NCBI RefSeq assembly: GCF_026968045.1
Contig: NZ_JAPVBQ010000002.1
Coordinates: 174,933-238,932, forward strand
Length of the DNA: 64,000 nt
Direction of reading: 5' to 3'
From: Modestobacter sp. VKM Ac-2977
GTDB taxonomy: Bacteria; Actinomycetota; Actinomycetes; Mycobacteriales; Geodermatophilaceae
Under the pieces are notes generated by a model. The model had not been told where the DNA came from. It was given only the letters and a program-made list of their open reading frames with translations, and did not search any database. Every line of letters begins with the position of its first letter. The first letter of the stretch is position 1. A program made the position numbers and the translations under genes. Shown here in pieces: positions 1-9,130 of the stretch.

Positions 1-829
<829 letters not shown>

Positions 830-930
830 TCACCTCGTGGGGTTCAACGCCGGCCGGCCACCTCGACGGCGACGTCATGCACAACGCCGTCGTCGAGCTG
901 GCGCCTCTCAGCCGGGTGAGCCGACCGTCC

Positions 931-1533
931 TCAAGGCCGCCAGTTCTGCAGCGCGACGTCGGCGATCAGCTGGAGGTCCTGGCGGCTGACGCCACTGGCG
1001 GCCTGGACGGCGATGCCGAAACCCACCGCCATGACGTAACGCGCCAGGCTCTGCGGGTCGGCATCCGACGGGAGGTCCCCCTCCTTGACAGCTCGCCGAA
1101 AGCGCTCCGCCAAGCGGTCGCCGGCATCGTTGCGCCAGCCGGCGAGCACGTCGTGCGCGGCCTGGCCTCCACTGCTCGACGCAAGTGCGCCCTGGACACC
1201 CAGACATCCGGCCGGTCCCTCCGGAGGGGTTGTAGCCCGAACCGCTCCATCGAAGAACGCCGCCACGACCTGCCGCGCCGTCGGCTCCTCCAACGCCCGC
1301 AGACCATAGGAAGCCGGTCCCTCCGTGTAGCGGTCCAAGGCTCGACGGAAGAGCTGCTCCTTGCTGCCGAACGCCGCGTAGAAGCTCGGCTTGGAGATGC
1401 CCATGGCGCCGGTCAGGTCGGCGAGACTGGCTCCTTCATAGCCCCGCTCCCAGAACAACCGAACTGCAACATCGAGCGCCTCATCGACGTCGAACTCCCT
1501 GGGGCGACCGACGGCACGTGGGGAATCACCCAT
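931..1533 (-). CDS. TetR/AcrR family transcriptional regulator
   Basis: 200 residues from ATG 1533. The N-terminal DNA-binding domain spans about residues 10-60: GRPREF, then a helix ending FWERGYEGAS, then the recognition helix GISKPSFYAAFGSKEQLF. The C-terminal ligand domain begins with the PAGCLGVQGAL segment common in TetR proteins that control oxidoreductases. It is probably a ligand-released repressor acting on itself or on the downstream aldo/keto reductase. The ligand cannot be told from sequence. Confidence 0.93.
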   Translation of the reverse strand: MGDSPRAVGRPREFDVDEALDVAVRLFWERGYEGASLADLTGAMGISKPSFYAAFGSKEQLFRRALDRYTEGPASYGLRALEEPTARQVVAAFFDGAVRATTPPEGPAGCLGVQGALASSSGGQAAHDVLAGWRNDAGDRLAERFRRAVKEGDLPSDADPQSLARYVMAVGFGIAVQAASGVSRQDLQLIADVALQNWRP

Positions 1534-1708
1534 ATCCTAAATCGTACGCCCCGGTACAGAAAGCGGCTGGCGGGATGCACCTCTCCCGTGTGACCGGCCC
1601 GGGCGCCGCGAGCAGCCGGCCCACTCCCCCGTCACAGGACGCACCAGCGACCTCATCGCCCCAGCACAGCGGGAATCCATGGCCGATGCAGCCTCGAGCT
1701 CGTTGCTG

Positions 1709-2025
1709 TCAGCTCAGGATCAGGCGCCGCCCGAGCACGTCCGTGCTGGTGGACACGGTGCCGACGTCTCGGAGGACACGTGGTCGGAAGGTGACCCGGT
1801 CGAACGCCTCGACGGACGCCCGGAGCGAGCGCTCGCTCTCGGCAGCGCCATCGACGTAGTCGAAGACCATCCGGGGCGCGCGCCGGCGGCGAGCTCGCGC
1901 AGATCGCCGATGTCGGCGGCCTGCGCGAGCCTCGTGGTGGTCGTCGGCAGGGTGGGGACGGGCGGGAGCATCGGGCGCAGCTCGCGCCACCGGGGGCGAC
2001 GGCGCGGGCCGACTGTGCTGGTCAT
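1709..2025 (-). pseudogene. Remnant of an FMN-dependent alpha-hydroxy-acid (L-lactate type) dehydrogenase
   Basis: Two reading frames together encode the start of this family. Frame one begins at ATG 2025 and runs to about 1885, ending in ADIGDLRELA. The second frame continues with MVFDYVDGAAESE, then AFDRVTFRPRVLRDV, then TSTDVLGRRL, and stops at 1709. The expected order for an LldD-like N-terminus is preserved across the junction, so a frameshift lies near 1878-1890. Roughly 270 C-terminal residues, including the catalytic His/Arg, are absent. The gene is dead and truncated. Confidence 0.72.
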
Positions 2026-2203
2026 CAGAGGTCCTCGTGGTCCGGGCGGGGTGGGGACGGCGGTCGAGCGGGGGCAGCCTGCGTTCCTCGGATCATCGGA
2101 CGTCCTCGGCCGACCCGACGGCAGGCCCTCGCCGACCGTGCCAGCGCGCGACCGGCGTCGCACCACAGCGGCTGCACGTGCTGGGACGACGGGCCGCCCG
2201 CCG

Positions 2204-2926
2204 TCAACTGCCGCTCTCGACCCCCAGGTACGCCTGCACGACGCGCTCGTCGGCGAGCAGCTCACCGGCCGGGCCGGAGTGCACGACCTCCCCGCTCTGC
2301 AGCACGTACCCGTGGTCGGCGGCGCGCAGCGCCCGGCGGGCGTTCTGTTCCACGAGCACGACCGTGGTCCCCGAGGCACGGATCTCCTCGATGACACGGA
2401 ACACCTCGGCGACGATCTTGGGCGCCAGCCCCATCGACGGCTCGTCCATGAGCATCACCTTCGGCCCGGCGATCAGGGCGCGGGCGATGGCCAGCATCTG
2501 CTGTTCGCCACCGGACAGGGCACCGGCCGGCAGCGACCGCCGGTCGGCCAGCACCGGGAACCGGTCGTACATGGCGTCGACGGAGCGCGCGCCGTCGGTC
2601 CCCGAGTGCCAGCCGCCCATCTGGAGGTTCTCCTCGACGGTGAGCGTGGCGAGGATCTGACGCCCCTCCGGCACCTGCACCAGCCCGCGGCCCACCAGTT
2701 TGTGGGCCGGCGTCCGGGTGATGTCCTGGCCCTCGAAGGTGATCCGCCCGCCGGCCGGCCGCAGCATGCCGGAGACGGCGTTGATGACCGAGGACTTGCC
2801 CGCCCCGTTCGCCCCGACCAGCGTCACCAGCGAGCCCTGCTGCGCCCGGAACGAGACGTCCCGGACCGCCTCCACCCGCCCGTAGGTCACCCGCAGGGCC
2901 TCCACGGTGAGGATGGGGTCGCTCAT
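2204..2926 (-). CDS. livF: Branched-chain amino acid-type ABC transporter ATPase LivF
   Basis: 240 residues. Walker A is GANGAGKS at 38-45, the signature is LSGGEQQ near 139, and Walker B is VMLMDEPSMGLAP. This last segment and the short length are typical of LivF, one of the two ATPases of HAAT-family importers. Its start overlaps the stop of the upstream livM-livG gene (ATGA), so the two are translationally coupled. It is the last gene of a livJ-livH-livMG-livF unit. The transported ligand may be an amino acid, amide or related compound. Confidence 0.93.
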   Translation of the reverse strand: MSDPILTVEALRVTYGRVEAVRDVSFRAQQGSLVTLVGANGAGKSSVINAVSGMLRPAGGRITFEGQDITRTPAHKLVGRGLVQVPEGRQILATLTVEENLQMGGWHSGTDGARSVDAMYDRFPVLADRRSLPAGALSGGEQQMLAIARALIAGPKVMLMDEPSMGLAPKIVAEVFRVIEEIRASGTTVVLVEQNARRALRAADHGYVLQSGEVVHSGPAGELLADERVVQAYLGVESGS

Positions 2927-4740
2927 GTCGCCTCTCTCGGGCCGGTGTCCGGTGTGTCCAGGGTGCCGGCGTCACCGGGCCGCAGGTTCATGACCGCATC
3001 CGGTGGCGCATCCTCGGCCGGGGTCGCGTCCGCGCGGGTTCCCTCGGCGAGCAGGCCGCCGTCCACGTCGTCGTCCGCCGAGCCCAGATAGGCCTCGATG
3101 ACCGCGGGGTCGGCAGCGATCGCCTCCGGCGCACCGCTGGCGATGACCTCGCCGAAGTTGAGGACGACGACCCGGCTGCAGGTCTGCAGGACCATGCCGA
3201 CGTTGTGCTCGATGAACAGGATGGTCAGCCCGTCCTGCGCCAGGGACCTGATCAGCTGCGACAGCTCCGCCGCCTCGACGTGGTTCATCCCGGCGGCGGG
3301 CTCGTCCAGGATCAGCAGGGACGGGTCGGAGGCCAGCGCGCGGGCGATCTCGAGCCTGCGCTGGTCGCCGTAGGACAGGGCTTCGGCGCGGGTGGCGGCG
3401 AGCGAGGTCAGCCCGACCCGCGCCAGGCAGCGGGCCGCCTGCCGCAGCGCCGCCCGCTCGTCCCGGCGCGCCGACGGCAGCCAGAGCAGTCGCCGCAGGA
3501 AGGTCGGCCGGCTGACGAGGTGGGCACCGACCAGCACGTTCTCCAGCGCCGACAGCCGGTTGAACAGCTTCGAGTGCTGGAACGTGCGGCTCACCCCCGC
3601 CGCCGCGATGCGGTGCACCGGCGTGCTGCCGATCGCCGTCCCGAGCACCGTCGCGCTGCCCGTGCTGGGCGGGACCAGGCCGCTGATCATGTTGACCAGC
3701 GTGGTCTTGCCGGCCCCGTTGGGGCCGATCAGGCCGACCACCTCGCCGGCCCGGATCTCCAGGTCCACGCCACGGACGGCGTGCACCCCGCCGTACTCCT
3801 TGCCCAGCCCGGCGAGGGTGACCACCGGTTCGCCGGCCGCCGGGTGACGACGACCGGCCAGGCCGGCGGCGTCGTCGTCGTCGGCAGCCCCGGACGGCAT
3901 GCGCGTCCGGCGCGGGATGAGGCTCGCCAGACCACCGGGCAGGAACAGGATGACGACCAGCAGCAGCAGGCCGGCGAGGAACGGCCGGATCCAGCCGGCC
4001 TCCACCCCGACCGCCCGCTGGACCTCCGGGACGATCGTCTGGAACCCGCTGCCCAGCAGCGGCCCCAGGAACATCGTGGAACCACCGACCACCGCGGTGA
4101 CCAGACCTTCGACGGCCGCGATGAAGTCGAAGTCGTTGGGGGCGATGAGCCGGACGTAGTAGGCGTAGAGGACGCCGTACAGCCCGGCGACCGCCCCTGC
4201 CGTGACGAAGGCGGCGAGCCGGTGGCGGCCCACGTCGATGCCCATGGAGCGGGCGGCCAGCTCGTCCTCGCGGATGGCCTCCAGGGCGCGGCCGTACCGG
4301 GAACGGCCCATCCGCCAGAACCAGTAGGCCACCAGCGCGAGCGCGGTCCACGCCATGCCGACGGTGAGGACCCGGGGCACCCCGAGGCCCTGGGCGCCAC
4401 CGGTCCACTCCTGGTTGAGCAGCACCACCCGCACCGCCTCGGCGAACCCGAGGGTGGCGATGGCCAGGAAGACCCCGCGCAGGTGCATGGTCGGCAGACC
4501 GAGGACGACGGCGGCGAGCGCGCCGACCGACATGCCGATCACCACGGCGATCAGCAGCGCAGGGATCTCGCCGACGTCGGCCCCGCTGGGTGCCAGGTAG
4601 GCCCCGGAGAACGCCGCCAGCGAGGCGAAGCCGGCCTGGCCGAGGCTGAGCTGCCCGGCGATCAGGACGGCGTAGAAGGAGTAGGCGAAGATCGCGCCCA
4701 GCGCGATGAAGGTCAGGGTGGTGGCGTACTGGTCCAGCAT
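2923..4740 (-). CDS. Fused LivM permease - LivG ATPase
   Basis: 605 residues from ATG 4740. Residues 1-275 form a LivM-type permease with about eight to ten membrane segments, including GVFLAIATLGFAEAVR and the EAIREDELAARSMGI cytoplasmic loop. After an acidic linker (about 282-305) comes a LivG-type ATPase with Walker A GPNGAGKT (339-346), SRTFQHSKLFNRLSALENV, signature LSYGDQRR and LLILDEPAAGMN. A tail of about 45 residues rich in Asp and Ala follows. The start shares a base with the livH stop (TGATG). The reading frame is open further upstream, but that stretch only shadows livH. Confidence 0.93.
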   Translation of the reverse strand: MLDQYATTLTFIALGAIFAYSFYAVLIAGQLSLGQAGFASLAAFSGAYLAPSGADVGEIPALLIAVVIGMSVGALAAVVLGLPTMHLRGVFLAIATLGFAEAVRVVLLNQEWTGGAQGLGVPRVLTVGMAWTALALVAYWFWRMGRSRYGRALEAIREDELAARSMGIDVGRHRLAAFVTAGAVAGLYGVLYAYYVRLIAPNDFDFIAAVEGLVTAVVGGSTMFLGPLLGSGFQTIVPEVQRAVGVEAGWIRPFLAGLLLLVVILFLPGGLASLIPRRTRMPSGAADDDDAAGLAGRRHPAAGEPVVTLAGLGKEYGGVHAVRGVDLEIRAGEVVGLIGPNGAGKTTLVNMISGLVPPSTGSATVLGTAIGSTPVHRIAAAGVSRTFQHSKLFNRLSALENVLVGAHLVSRPTFLRRLLWLPSARRDERAALRQAARCLARVGLTSLAATRAEALSYGDQRRLEIARALASDPSLLILDEPAAGMNHVEAAELSQLIRSLAQDGLTILFIEHNVGMVLQTCSRVVVLNFGEVIASGAPEAIAADPAVIEAYLGSADDDVDGGLLAEGTRADATPAEDAPPDAVMNLRPGDAGTLDTPDTGPREAT

Positions 4741-5615
4741 CAGACCTCCCGGACCTTCCGCGCGCCGAGCAGCCCCTGCGGGCGCAGCAGCAGGATCACG
4801 AACAGCAGGCCGAAGGCGATGACGTCCCTCCAGGACGAGCCGATGTACTGGACGGCGAACACCTCGGCCAGGCCCAGCAGCAGCCCGCCGATGAGCGCGC
4901 CGGGCAGCGAGCCCATGCCGCCGACGATGATCACGGCCAGGCCCTTGAGCTCGATCGCCGAACCCATGCCCAGCTGGGCGGTGTTCACGTTGATGGCGAA
5001 CAGCACGCCGGCGACCGCGCCGAGCGCCGAGGAGATCGCGAAGGTGACCGCGGTGACCCGGTCGACGTCCACGCCGAGCACCCGCGCCGCCGTCGGGTTC
5101 TCTGCGACCGCGCGCATCCCGCGGCCCAGCCGCGTCCGGGTGACCATGTACGTGAGGCCCACCATGAGGGCGAGGGAGATCGCGAGGATCACCACCTGCA
5201 CGAGGGTCACCTGGGCCCCCGCGAACTCGAACCGGGTGTCGGGGAAGGAGCCCGGCGGGAAGCGGCGGGTGTCCGGACCGTAGCGCCACTGCAGCAGCGC
5301 GACCAGCATGCCGGCGAGCGCGATGGAGGAGATCAGCCCGGCGAAGTGGGCGTCGGCCCGGCCCTTGAGCGGCCGGAACGCCACACGCTCGATGACCAGG
5401 CCCAACAGGGCGCCGAAGACGAACACGATCGGCAGGGCGGCCCAGAGGGACAGCCCACCCCGCTCGACCAGCTCGATGCCGACGAAGGCGGAAGCGGCGA
5501 AGACCGCGGGGTGCGCCAGGTTCAGCCGGTCGAGGATGCCGAAGACCAGCGTGAAGCCGATGGCGAACAACGCGTAGATCGAGCCGATGAAGATGCCGTT
5601 GAGGAGCTGCTGCAC
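4740..5615 (-). CDS. livH: Branched-chain amino acid-type ABC transporter permease LivH
   Basis: 291 residues from GTG 5615 (QQLLNGIFIGSIYALFAIGF), the canonical LivH N-terminus. An upstream extension would be antisense to the binding-protein tail and lacks family similarity. Further family marks are FGILDRLNLAHPAVFA, RGMRAVAENPTAARVLGVDV and the final RPQGLLG. It is an inner-membrane channel subunit pairing with the LivM half of the next gene. It is separated from the binding-protein gene by strong hairpins. Confidence 0.94.
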   Translation of the reverse strand: MQQLLNGIFIGSIYALFAIGFTLVFGILDRLNLAHPAVFAASAFVGIELVERGGLSLWAALPIVFVFGALLGLVIERVAFRPLKGRADAHFAGLISSIALAGMLVALLQWRYGPDTRRFPPGSFPDTRFEFAGAQVTLVQVVILAISLALMVGLTYMVTRTRLGRGMRAVAENPTAARVLGVDVDRVTAVTFAISSALGAVAGVLFAINVNTAQLGMGSAIELKGLAVIIVGGMGSLPGALIGGLLLGLAEVFAVQYIGSSWRDVIAFGLLFVILLLRPQGLLGARKVREV

Positions 5616-5668
5616 AGCGTTGCCTGTTCTCGTCGTGGGTGCCCGGGCACGGTAGCCGACACGCGCGC

Positions 5669-5745
5669 CCGGGGCCCCGGTCCGAGGACCGGGGCCCCGG
5701 CGGGGTCGCAACGCGGCGCCGCCGGTCAGCCGACCGGCGCCGCGT
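5669..5745 (-). terminator. Tandem hairpins between the binding protein gene and livH
   Basis: The first is a perfect 14-bp stem (5669-5682 with 5687-5700, 4-base loop). The second pairs ACGCGGCGCC at 5711-5720 with 5736-5745. They fall between the binding-protein stop and the livH start. Such hairpins commonly cause partial termination or protect the upstream message, so the binding protein is made in excess over the permease. Confidence 0.6.
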
Positions 5746-5751
5746 GCCGGG

Positions 5752-6927
5752 TCAGTCGAGAACGGCGAACTCGCCGTTCTGGACGACCTGCACGACGGCC
5801 GGGTGGTCGGCGTCCCGGTTCTCGTCGATGGAGAACTCACCGAGGACGGTGGGCAGGTTCTCGATCTGCCCCAGCGCCTCCTGGATGTCGTCCCGCTCCG
5901 CGGAGCAGTTGGCGCGCACGGCCTGGTCGACCAGCTTGAGCCCGGTGTAGGCCTGGGCGGCGAACTGGTCGGGCTGCGCGCCGTACTCGGCCTCGTAGGC
6001 CTCGAGGAACGCCTGGTTCTCGGGATTGTCGGACGACGAGTTCCAGGCGGCGCCGACGATGACGCCCTCGGCCGCCTCGCCGGCATCGGCCATCAGCTGC
6101 GGGTTGTTGAACCCGTTGCCGCCGATGATCGGCACATCGATCCCGAGCTCACGGGCCTGGGTCACCAGCGGCACCGCGGCCTCGATCAGCCCCGAGACGA
6201 CCAGCGCATCCGGGTCGCTCTCCTGGGCCTGGGTCAGCAGGGCGCGGAAATCGGTGTCCGACTTGGAGAAGGTGATCGTCTCGCTGACGTTCACGCCCTC
6301 GTCCTCGAGCGCGGCGGTGAACGCCTCGTACCCGGACTCGGTGAACGCGTCGTCGTTGCTGTACATGACGACGACGTCCTCCAGCCCGAACTGTTCGGTC
6401 GCCTGGGCGATCGTCTGAGGTATCACCGCTTGCTCGGTGAGGGAGTCGCGGAAGATGTAGTCACCGATCTCGGTGACGCCCGCGGCGGTGTTGGAGATGC
6501 CCAACACCGGGACGCCGGCGTCCTGGGCGATCGGGTCGGCCTGGACGGCGGCGTTGGACAGCGTCGGCCCGATGATGAGACTCGCGTCGTCGGAGACGAA
6601 CTGGTCGAACAGGGTGATGGCCTGCCGGGGGTCGGTCTGGTCGTCCTCGATCGTGAGGTCGTAGGTGACGCCGTCCTGCTCGGCGAGCTCCGCGGCGGCC
6701 AGCTCGAGGCCGCGCTGCTGGGACTCGCCGTAGCTGGCCGCTGCGCCGGTGAGGCTGAGCACCGCGCCGATGGGCACCTCGCCCTCGATGGTGCACGATT
6801 CGCCGCTGCCCTCGCCGGTCAGCCCCCCGGAGGCGGCGGAGTCCCCACCGCCGTCGCCGGAGGAGCAGGAGGCGAGGACGACGACCGCGGCGCCGGCCGC
6901 GGCAACGGTGTGGAGCTTGGTGCGCAT
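5752..6927 (-). CDS. Branched-chain amino acid-type ABC transporter substrate-binding lipoprotein
   Basis: 391 residues from ATG 6927. The signal peptide ends in VVVLASC, a lipobox with acylated Cys21, followed by a Ser/Gly/Asp linker. The mature protein is a type I periplasmic-binding fold (LivJ family): PIGAVLSLTGAAASYGESQQRG at the start, then LIIGPTLSNAA, PVLGISNTA and IIGGNGFNN. It is the extracellular receptor of the liv importer and the first gene of the unit. A 9-bp inverted repeat and a CRP-like sequence lie upstream. The ligand is unknown. Confidence 0.93.
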   Translation of the reverse strand: MRTKLHTVAAAGAAVVVLASCSSGDGGGDSAASGGLTGEGSGESCTIEGEVPIGAVLSLTGAAASYGESQQRGLELAAAELAEQDGVTYDLTIEDDQTDPRQAITLFDQFVSDDASLIIGPTLSNAAVQADPIAQDAGVPVLGISNTAAGVTEIGDYIFRDSLTEQAVIPQTIAQATEQFGLEDVVVMYSNDDAFTESGYEAFTAALEDEGVNVSETITFSKSDTDFRALLTQAQESDPDALVVSGLIEAAVPLVTQARELGIDVPIIGGNGFNNPQLMADAGEAAEGVIVGAAWNSSSDNPENQAFLEAYEAEYGAQPDQFAAQAYTGLKLVDQAVRANCSAERDDIQEALGQIENLPTVLGEFSIDENRDADHPAVVQVVQNGEFAVLD

Positions 6928-7017
6928 GTCTCTCCCTTGTCGAGCACGACGACCACGTCGGCCCCGACGAGGCGACCGCACGTCCCCCGGGGCGGCCGGG
7001 CGTGCCCGGACGTCGTG

Positions 7018-7038
7018 GGCCGACCGAGGCGGTCGGCC
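7018..7038. promoter_or_regulatory. 9-bp inverted repeat in the liv upstream region
   Basis: GGCCGACCG at 7018-7026 pairs perfectly with 7030-7038 around an AGG loop, about 90 bases upstream of the binding-protein start. The adjacent GTTACGCGAGTCAC (7040-7053) is one base off the GTGA-N6-TCAC pattern of CRP/GlxR-type regulators. It could be an operator or a leader hairpin. Confidence 0.35.
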
Positions 7039-7123
7039 GGTTACGCGAGTCACAGTAGGCACTCGCTGCCCGCCCCTCGGCAGTGGCGGGCGAAGCGTGT
7101 GCAGAACGTGACCGAGCAGGACC

Positions 7124-7236
7124 GTGAGACGTGGGCGCATCGCCGACCACTGGTCCGCCCGCAGAGGTCAGTACCGCGTCGCCTGGTCCATCCACGACGA
7201 CGACGTGCTCGTACGGGTCTTGCGCATCTCGCACCG
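7124..7236 (+). pseudogene. C-terminal relic of a RelE/ParE-type toxin
   Basis: The translation reads HWSARRGQYRVAWSIHDDD and then VLVRVLRISHR. This matches the conserved C-terminal half of RelE toxins (SARRG-YRV-Y-I-DD, VLRI-HR), including the catalytic-region Arg and the final His-Arg. No toxin N-terminus and no antitoxin gene precede it, and the frame runs on past the normal end into unrelated residues. It is a decayed toxin-antitoxin fragment. Confidence 0.5.
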
Positions 7237-7507
7237 GCTGACGGTCCCGCCTGGCGAGCACCGGATGTCAACCGACGTCGTCAAGGCGTGTGCGGAAGCA
7301 CCGTGTCGCCCCGCGGAGACCGAGTTGAACCTCCACGGTCTCAGGCCGGTGGGGGTTCCTCCGTTCCTGCCATCGGCGCGTTCACCCGATGCCTGGAGGA
7401 CCACGTCGGCCGACTGGCCGACCTTGCTCTTCCGCCGCCCGCTCGTCGCCGCCTCCTGCGCAACGGCAGGTGGACCGGGGGCAGGCGTCGCCAGCCGGCC
7501 CAGCACC
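7237..7507. other. Non-coding or degraded stretch
   Basis: Together with 6928-7123 this forms a gap of about 580 bases between the liv unit and a small gene. Several frames are open because of GC content, but none has a recognisable product, a ribosome site and third-position GC bias together. Only the RelE relic is recognisable here. Confidence 0.5.
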
Positions 7508-7708
7508 TCAACGGGTGTCGGGCGTCGGCCCATGGGACGGTGCGACGAAGGCGCAACTGCCGACGTGATCCTGTCGCTCCTGGCAGACGCGGCCGGTGTG
7601 CAGGTCCGTCATGCCGCAGTGGCCGGCAGCCGCGGCCGACTCGTCGATGCTCGCGTTGTGCAGGTCCAGGCGCTCGGCGTCGGACGGTCGCGGTGCTGAG
7701 CTGGTCAT
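7508..7708 (-). CDS. Small Cys/His-containing protein of unknown function
   Basis: 66 residues from ATG 7708, preceded by GAGG five bases upstream. The middle part has the pattern HCGMTDLHTGRVC followed by H-x-G-S-C-x-F. This spacing of Cys and His resembles small actinobacterial proteins of the form C..HTGR.C...H.GSC.F, which may bind a metal. No close partner gene is evident, as neighbours are a degraded region and a palindrome. It could be spurious, but the ribosome site and motif favour a real gene. Confidence 0.5.
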   Translation of the reverse strand: MTSSAPRPSDAERLDLHNASIDESAAAAGHCGMTDLHTGRVCQERQDHVGSCAFVAPSHGPTPDTR

Positions 7709-7817
7709 GAGGTCCTCGAATCAAGTCAGGAAGAGGCGGTCGGGACCGACGAAGGCGCGACTCGGGTTCGAGCGGAGCACCGGACTCCCACGAGTCTCCC
7801 CCCTGGCGGGGCCCGGC

Positions 7818-7839
7818 GACAGGGCCTTCGGTCCCTGTC
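7818..7839. promoter_or_regulatory. 22-bp near-perfect palindrome, DevR/stress-box-like
   Basis: The arms GACAGGG and CCCTGTC enclose CCTTCGGT; eight of the nine outer base pairs match. The GGGCCTTCGGTCCC core resembles DevR/DosR-type boxes found upstream of hypoxia and universal-stress genes in actinobacteria. It lies 110 bases upstream of the small minus-strand gene and 268 bases upstream of the oxidoreductase. The rest of 7709-8106 holds nothing recognisable. Confidence 0.35.
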
Positions 7840-8106
7840 CGCGACCGGGAACTCTCCTGGCGGGGCTGCGGCGGCTGCCCCCGGGCGGCTCCGGACCGAT
7901 CGGGATGAGGTGTCGGACCGCAGGCGCGTGACACCGTCCGAGACCGCCACGGCCGCGGGCAGCACCACCCCGCCCAGCGCGCGCGGCGGCTCGTGTGCTC
8001 CTGGCGGGCCGGGGGGGGTGGTCCCCGGGTCGGCTGGAACATCGGAGGCGTCGAGCGGTTGAGACGAGATGAACGCTCAACTCCAATCCGGCAGGAGGGT
8101 CCACCC

Positions 8107-8793
8107 ATGACCACGGAGGCGATCCGCACGCTGGGCATCCTCGGCGCCGGCAAGGTGGGCACCGTGCTGGCCCGGCTTGCGGTCGGGGCCGGGTACGACG
8201 TCCTTCTCGCCGGCTCGGGCGCTCCGGCGAAGATCGCCTTGACTGTCGAGGTACTCGTGCCGGGAGCAACCGCCACCACGGCGGCTGGAGCCGCGCTCGA
8301 GGCCGATGTCGTCGTCCTGGCCCTGCCGCTGGGCAAGCACCGCTCACTGCCGGTCGATGCCCTGGACGGGAAGCTGGTCATCGACGCGATGAACTACTGG
8401 TGGGAGGTCGACGGGATCCGCGACGAACTCACCGATCCGCGCACCTCCACCAGCGAGGTCGTGCAGGCGTTCCTGCCGAGGGCCCGGGTGGTGAAGGCGT
8501 TCAACCACATGGGTTACCACGATCTCGAGGGCGGAGCCCTCCCCGCCGGCGCTCCCGGCCGGAAGGCGATCGCCATTGCCGGGGACGAGGCGACCGACCT
8601 CGATGTGGTCGGCGGGATCGTCTCCGACCTGGGCTTCGACCCGGTCGTCGCCGGCCCTCTCGCGCACGGCGTGCGCCTCGAACCGGGTACCGAGCCCTTC
8701 GGTGCCGACGTCGACGCCGAGGAGCTGCGCGCGATGATCGACCGCTTCGCCACCTCCAACCGCGGCCGGGAGGTCATCGCCGCCCGACGGTGA
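8107..8793 (+). CDS. NADPH-dependent F420 reductase-like oxidoreductase
   Basis: 228 residues from ATG 8107, with a strong ribosome site (AGGAGGG). The N-terminal Rossmann fold has [16 protein letters not shown] (about 9-24), as in the NADP/F420 oxidoreductase family. [11 protein letters not shown] and [10 protein letters not shown] follow, then a catalytic-domain segment [15 protein letters not shown] that aligns with the F420-binding part of Fno-like proteins. It probably transfers hydride between NADP(H) and a flavin or deazaflavin. No F420 genes are nearby, so the cofactor is uncertain. Confidence 0.85.
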   Translation: MTTEAIRTLGILGAGKVGTVLARLAVGAGYDVLLAGSGAPAKIALTVEVLVPGATATTAAGAALEADVVVLALPLGKHRSLPVDALDGKLVIDAMNYWWEVDGIRDELTDPRTSTSEVVQAFLPRARVVKAFNHMGYHDLEGGALPAGAPGRKAIAIAGDEATDLDVVGGIVSDLGFDPVVAGPLAHGVRLEPGTEPFGADVDAEELRAMIDRFATSNRGREVIAARR

Positions 8794-8978
8794 CGGCCTT
8801 CGTCGAGCAGGGCGGAGAGCCCGACGGCGGGTCCCGGTGCCGGTCTGCCCCTGCGCGCAGAGATGTCGACAGGCTGCCGGAACGCCACCGACGGCACGTC
8901 AGTGGACTCGTCGTCAAACGCACCCGACGACGAGTTCATCGACGAGGCCCTCATCGAGGCGCGACCAGGAGCAGGGCG

Positions 8979-9130
8979 TCACTCGAGTGAGGCGGATCGG
9001 CAGTCCGCGAGGACACGCATCTGGGAGTAGAGGTCCGTCGACACGGTGCCGAGGTCCGTCGGTCCCGTGATGGTCTGGAGGCTGGAGAAGGCCACCTCCG
9101 TGGTGCCAGCGAGGGGATCGGGACAGCCGG
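8979..9130 (-). pseudogene. Possible coding relic downstream of the methyltransferase
   Basis: About 50 codons read GCPDPLAGTTEVAFSSLQT, then DLGTVSTDLYSQMRVLADC, before TGA at 8979. The amino-acid composition looks like a real protein end rather than a high-GC shadow. There is no start codon outside the methyltransferase gene and no recognised family. It may be the tail of a lost gene. The rest of 8794-9130 shows nothing clear. Confidence 0.22.

Noticed and set aside
2025-2207. Open frame of 60 codons between livF and the dehydrogenase remnant.
   Set aside because: Arg/Pro/Gly-rich composition, no ribosome site and no family. It looks like a GC-driven shadow.
2923-5289. A longer open frame that would extend the LivM-LivG protein by 180 residues upstream.
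   Set aside because: The extension is antisense-like low-complexity sequence lying over livH in another frame. The LivM start at 4740 has the proper N-terminus and overlaps the livH stop.
7168-7533. Minus-strand open frame of 121 codons in the degraded interval.
   Set aside because: It lies opposite the RelE relic and has no recognisable domain or ribosome site.
7758-7800. GGGTTCGAGC, reminiscent of a tRNA T-loop.
   Set aside because: The flanking bases do not form a T-arm, and no acceptor or anticodon stem can be drawn.
8863-9030. Plus-strand frame of 55 codons with an acidic middle part.
   Set aside because: No convincing ribosome site, and it overlaps the minus-strand coding relic. Neither composition nor motif supports it.
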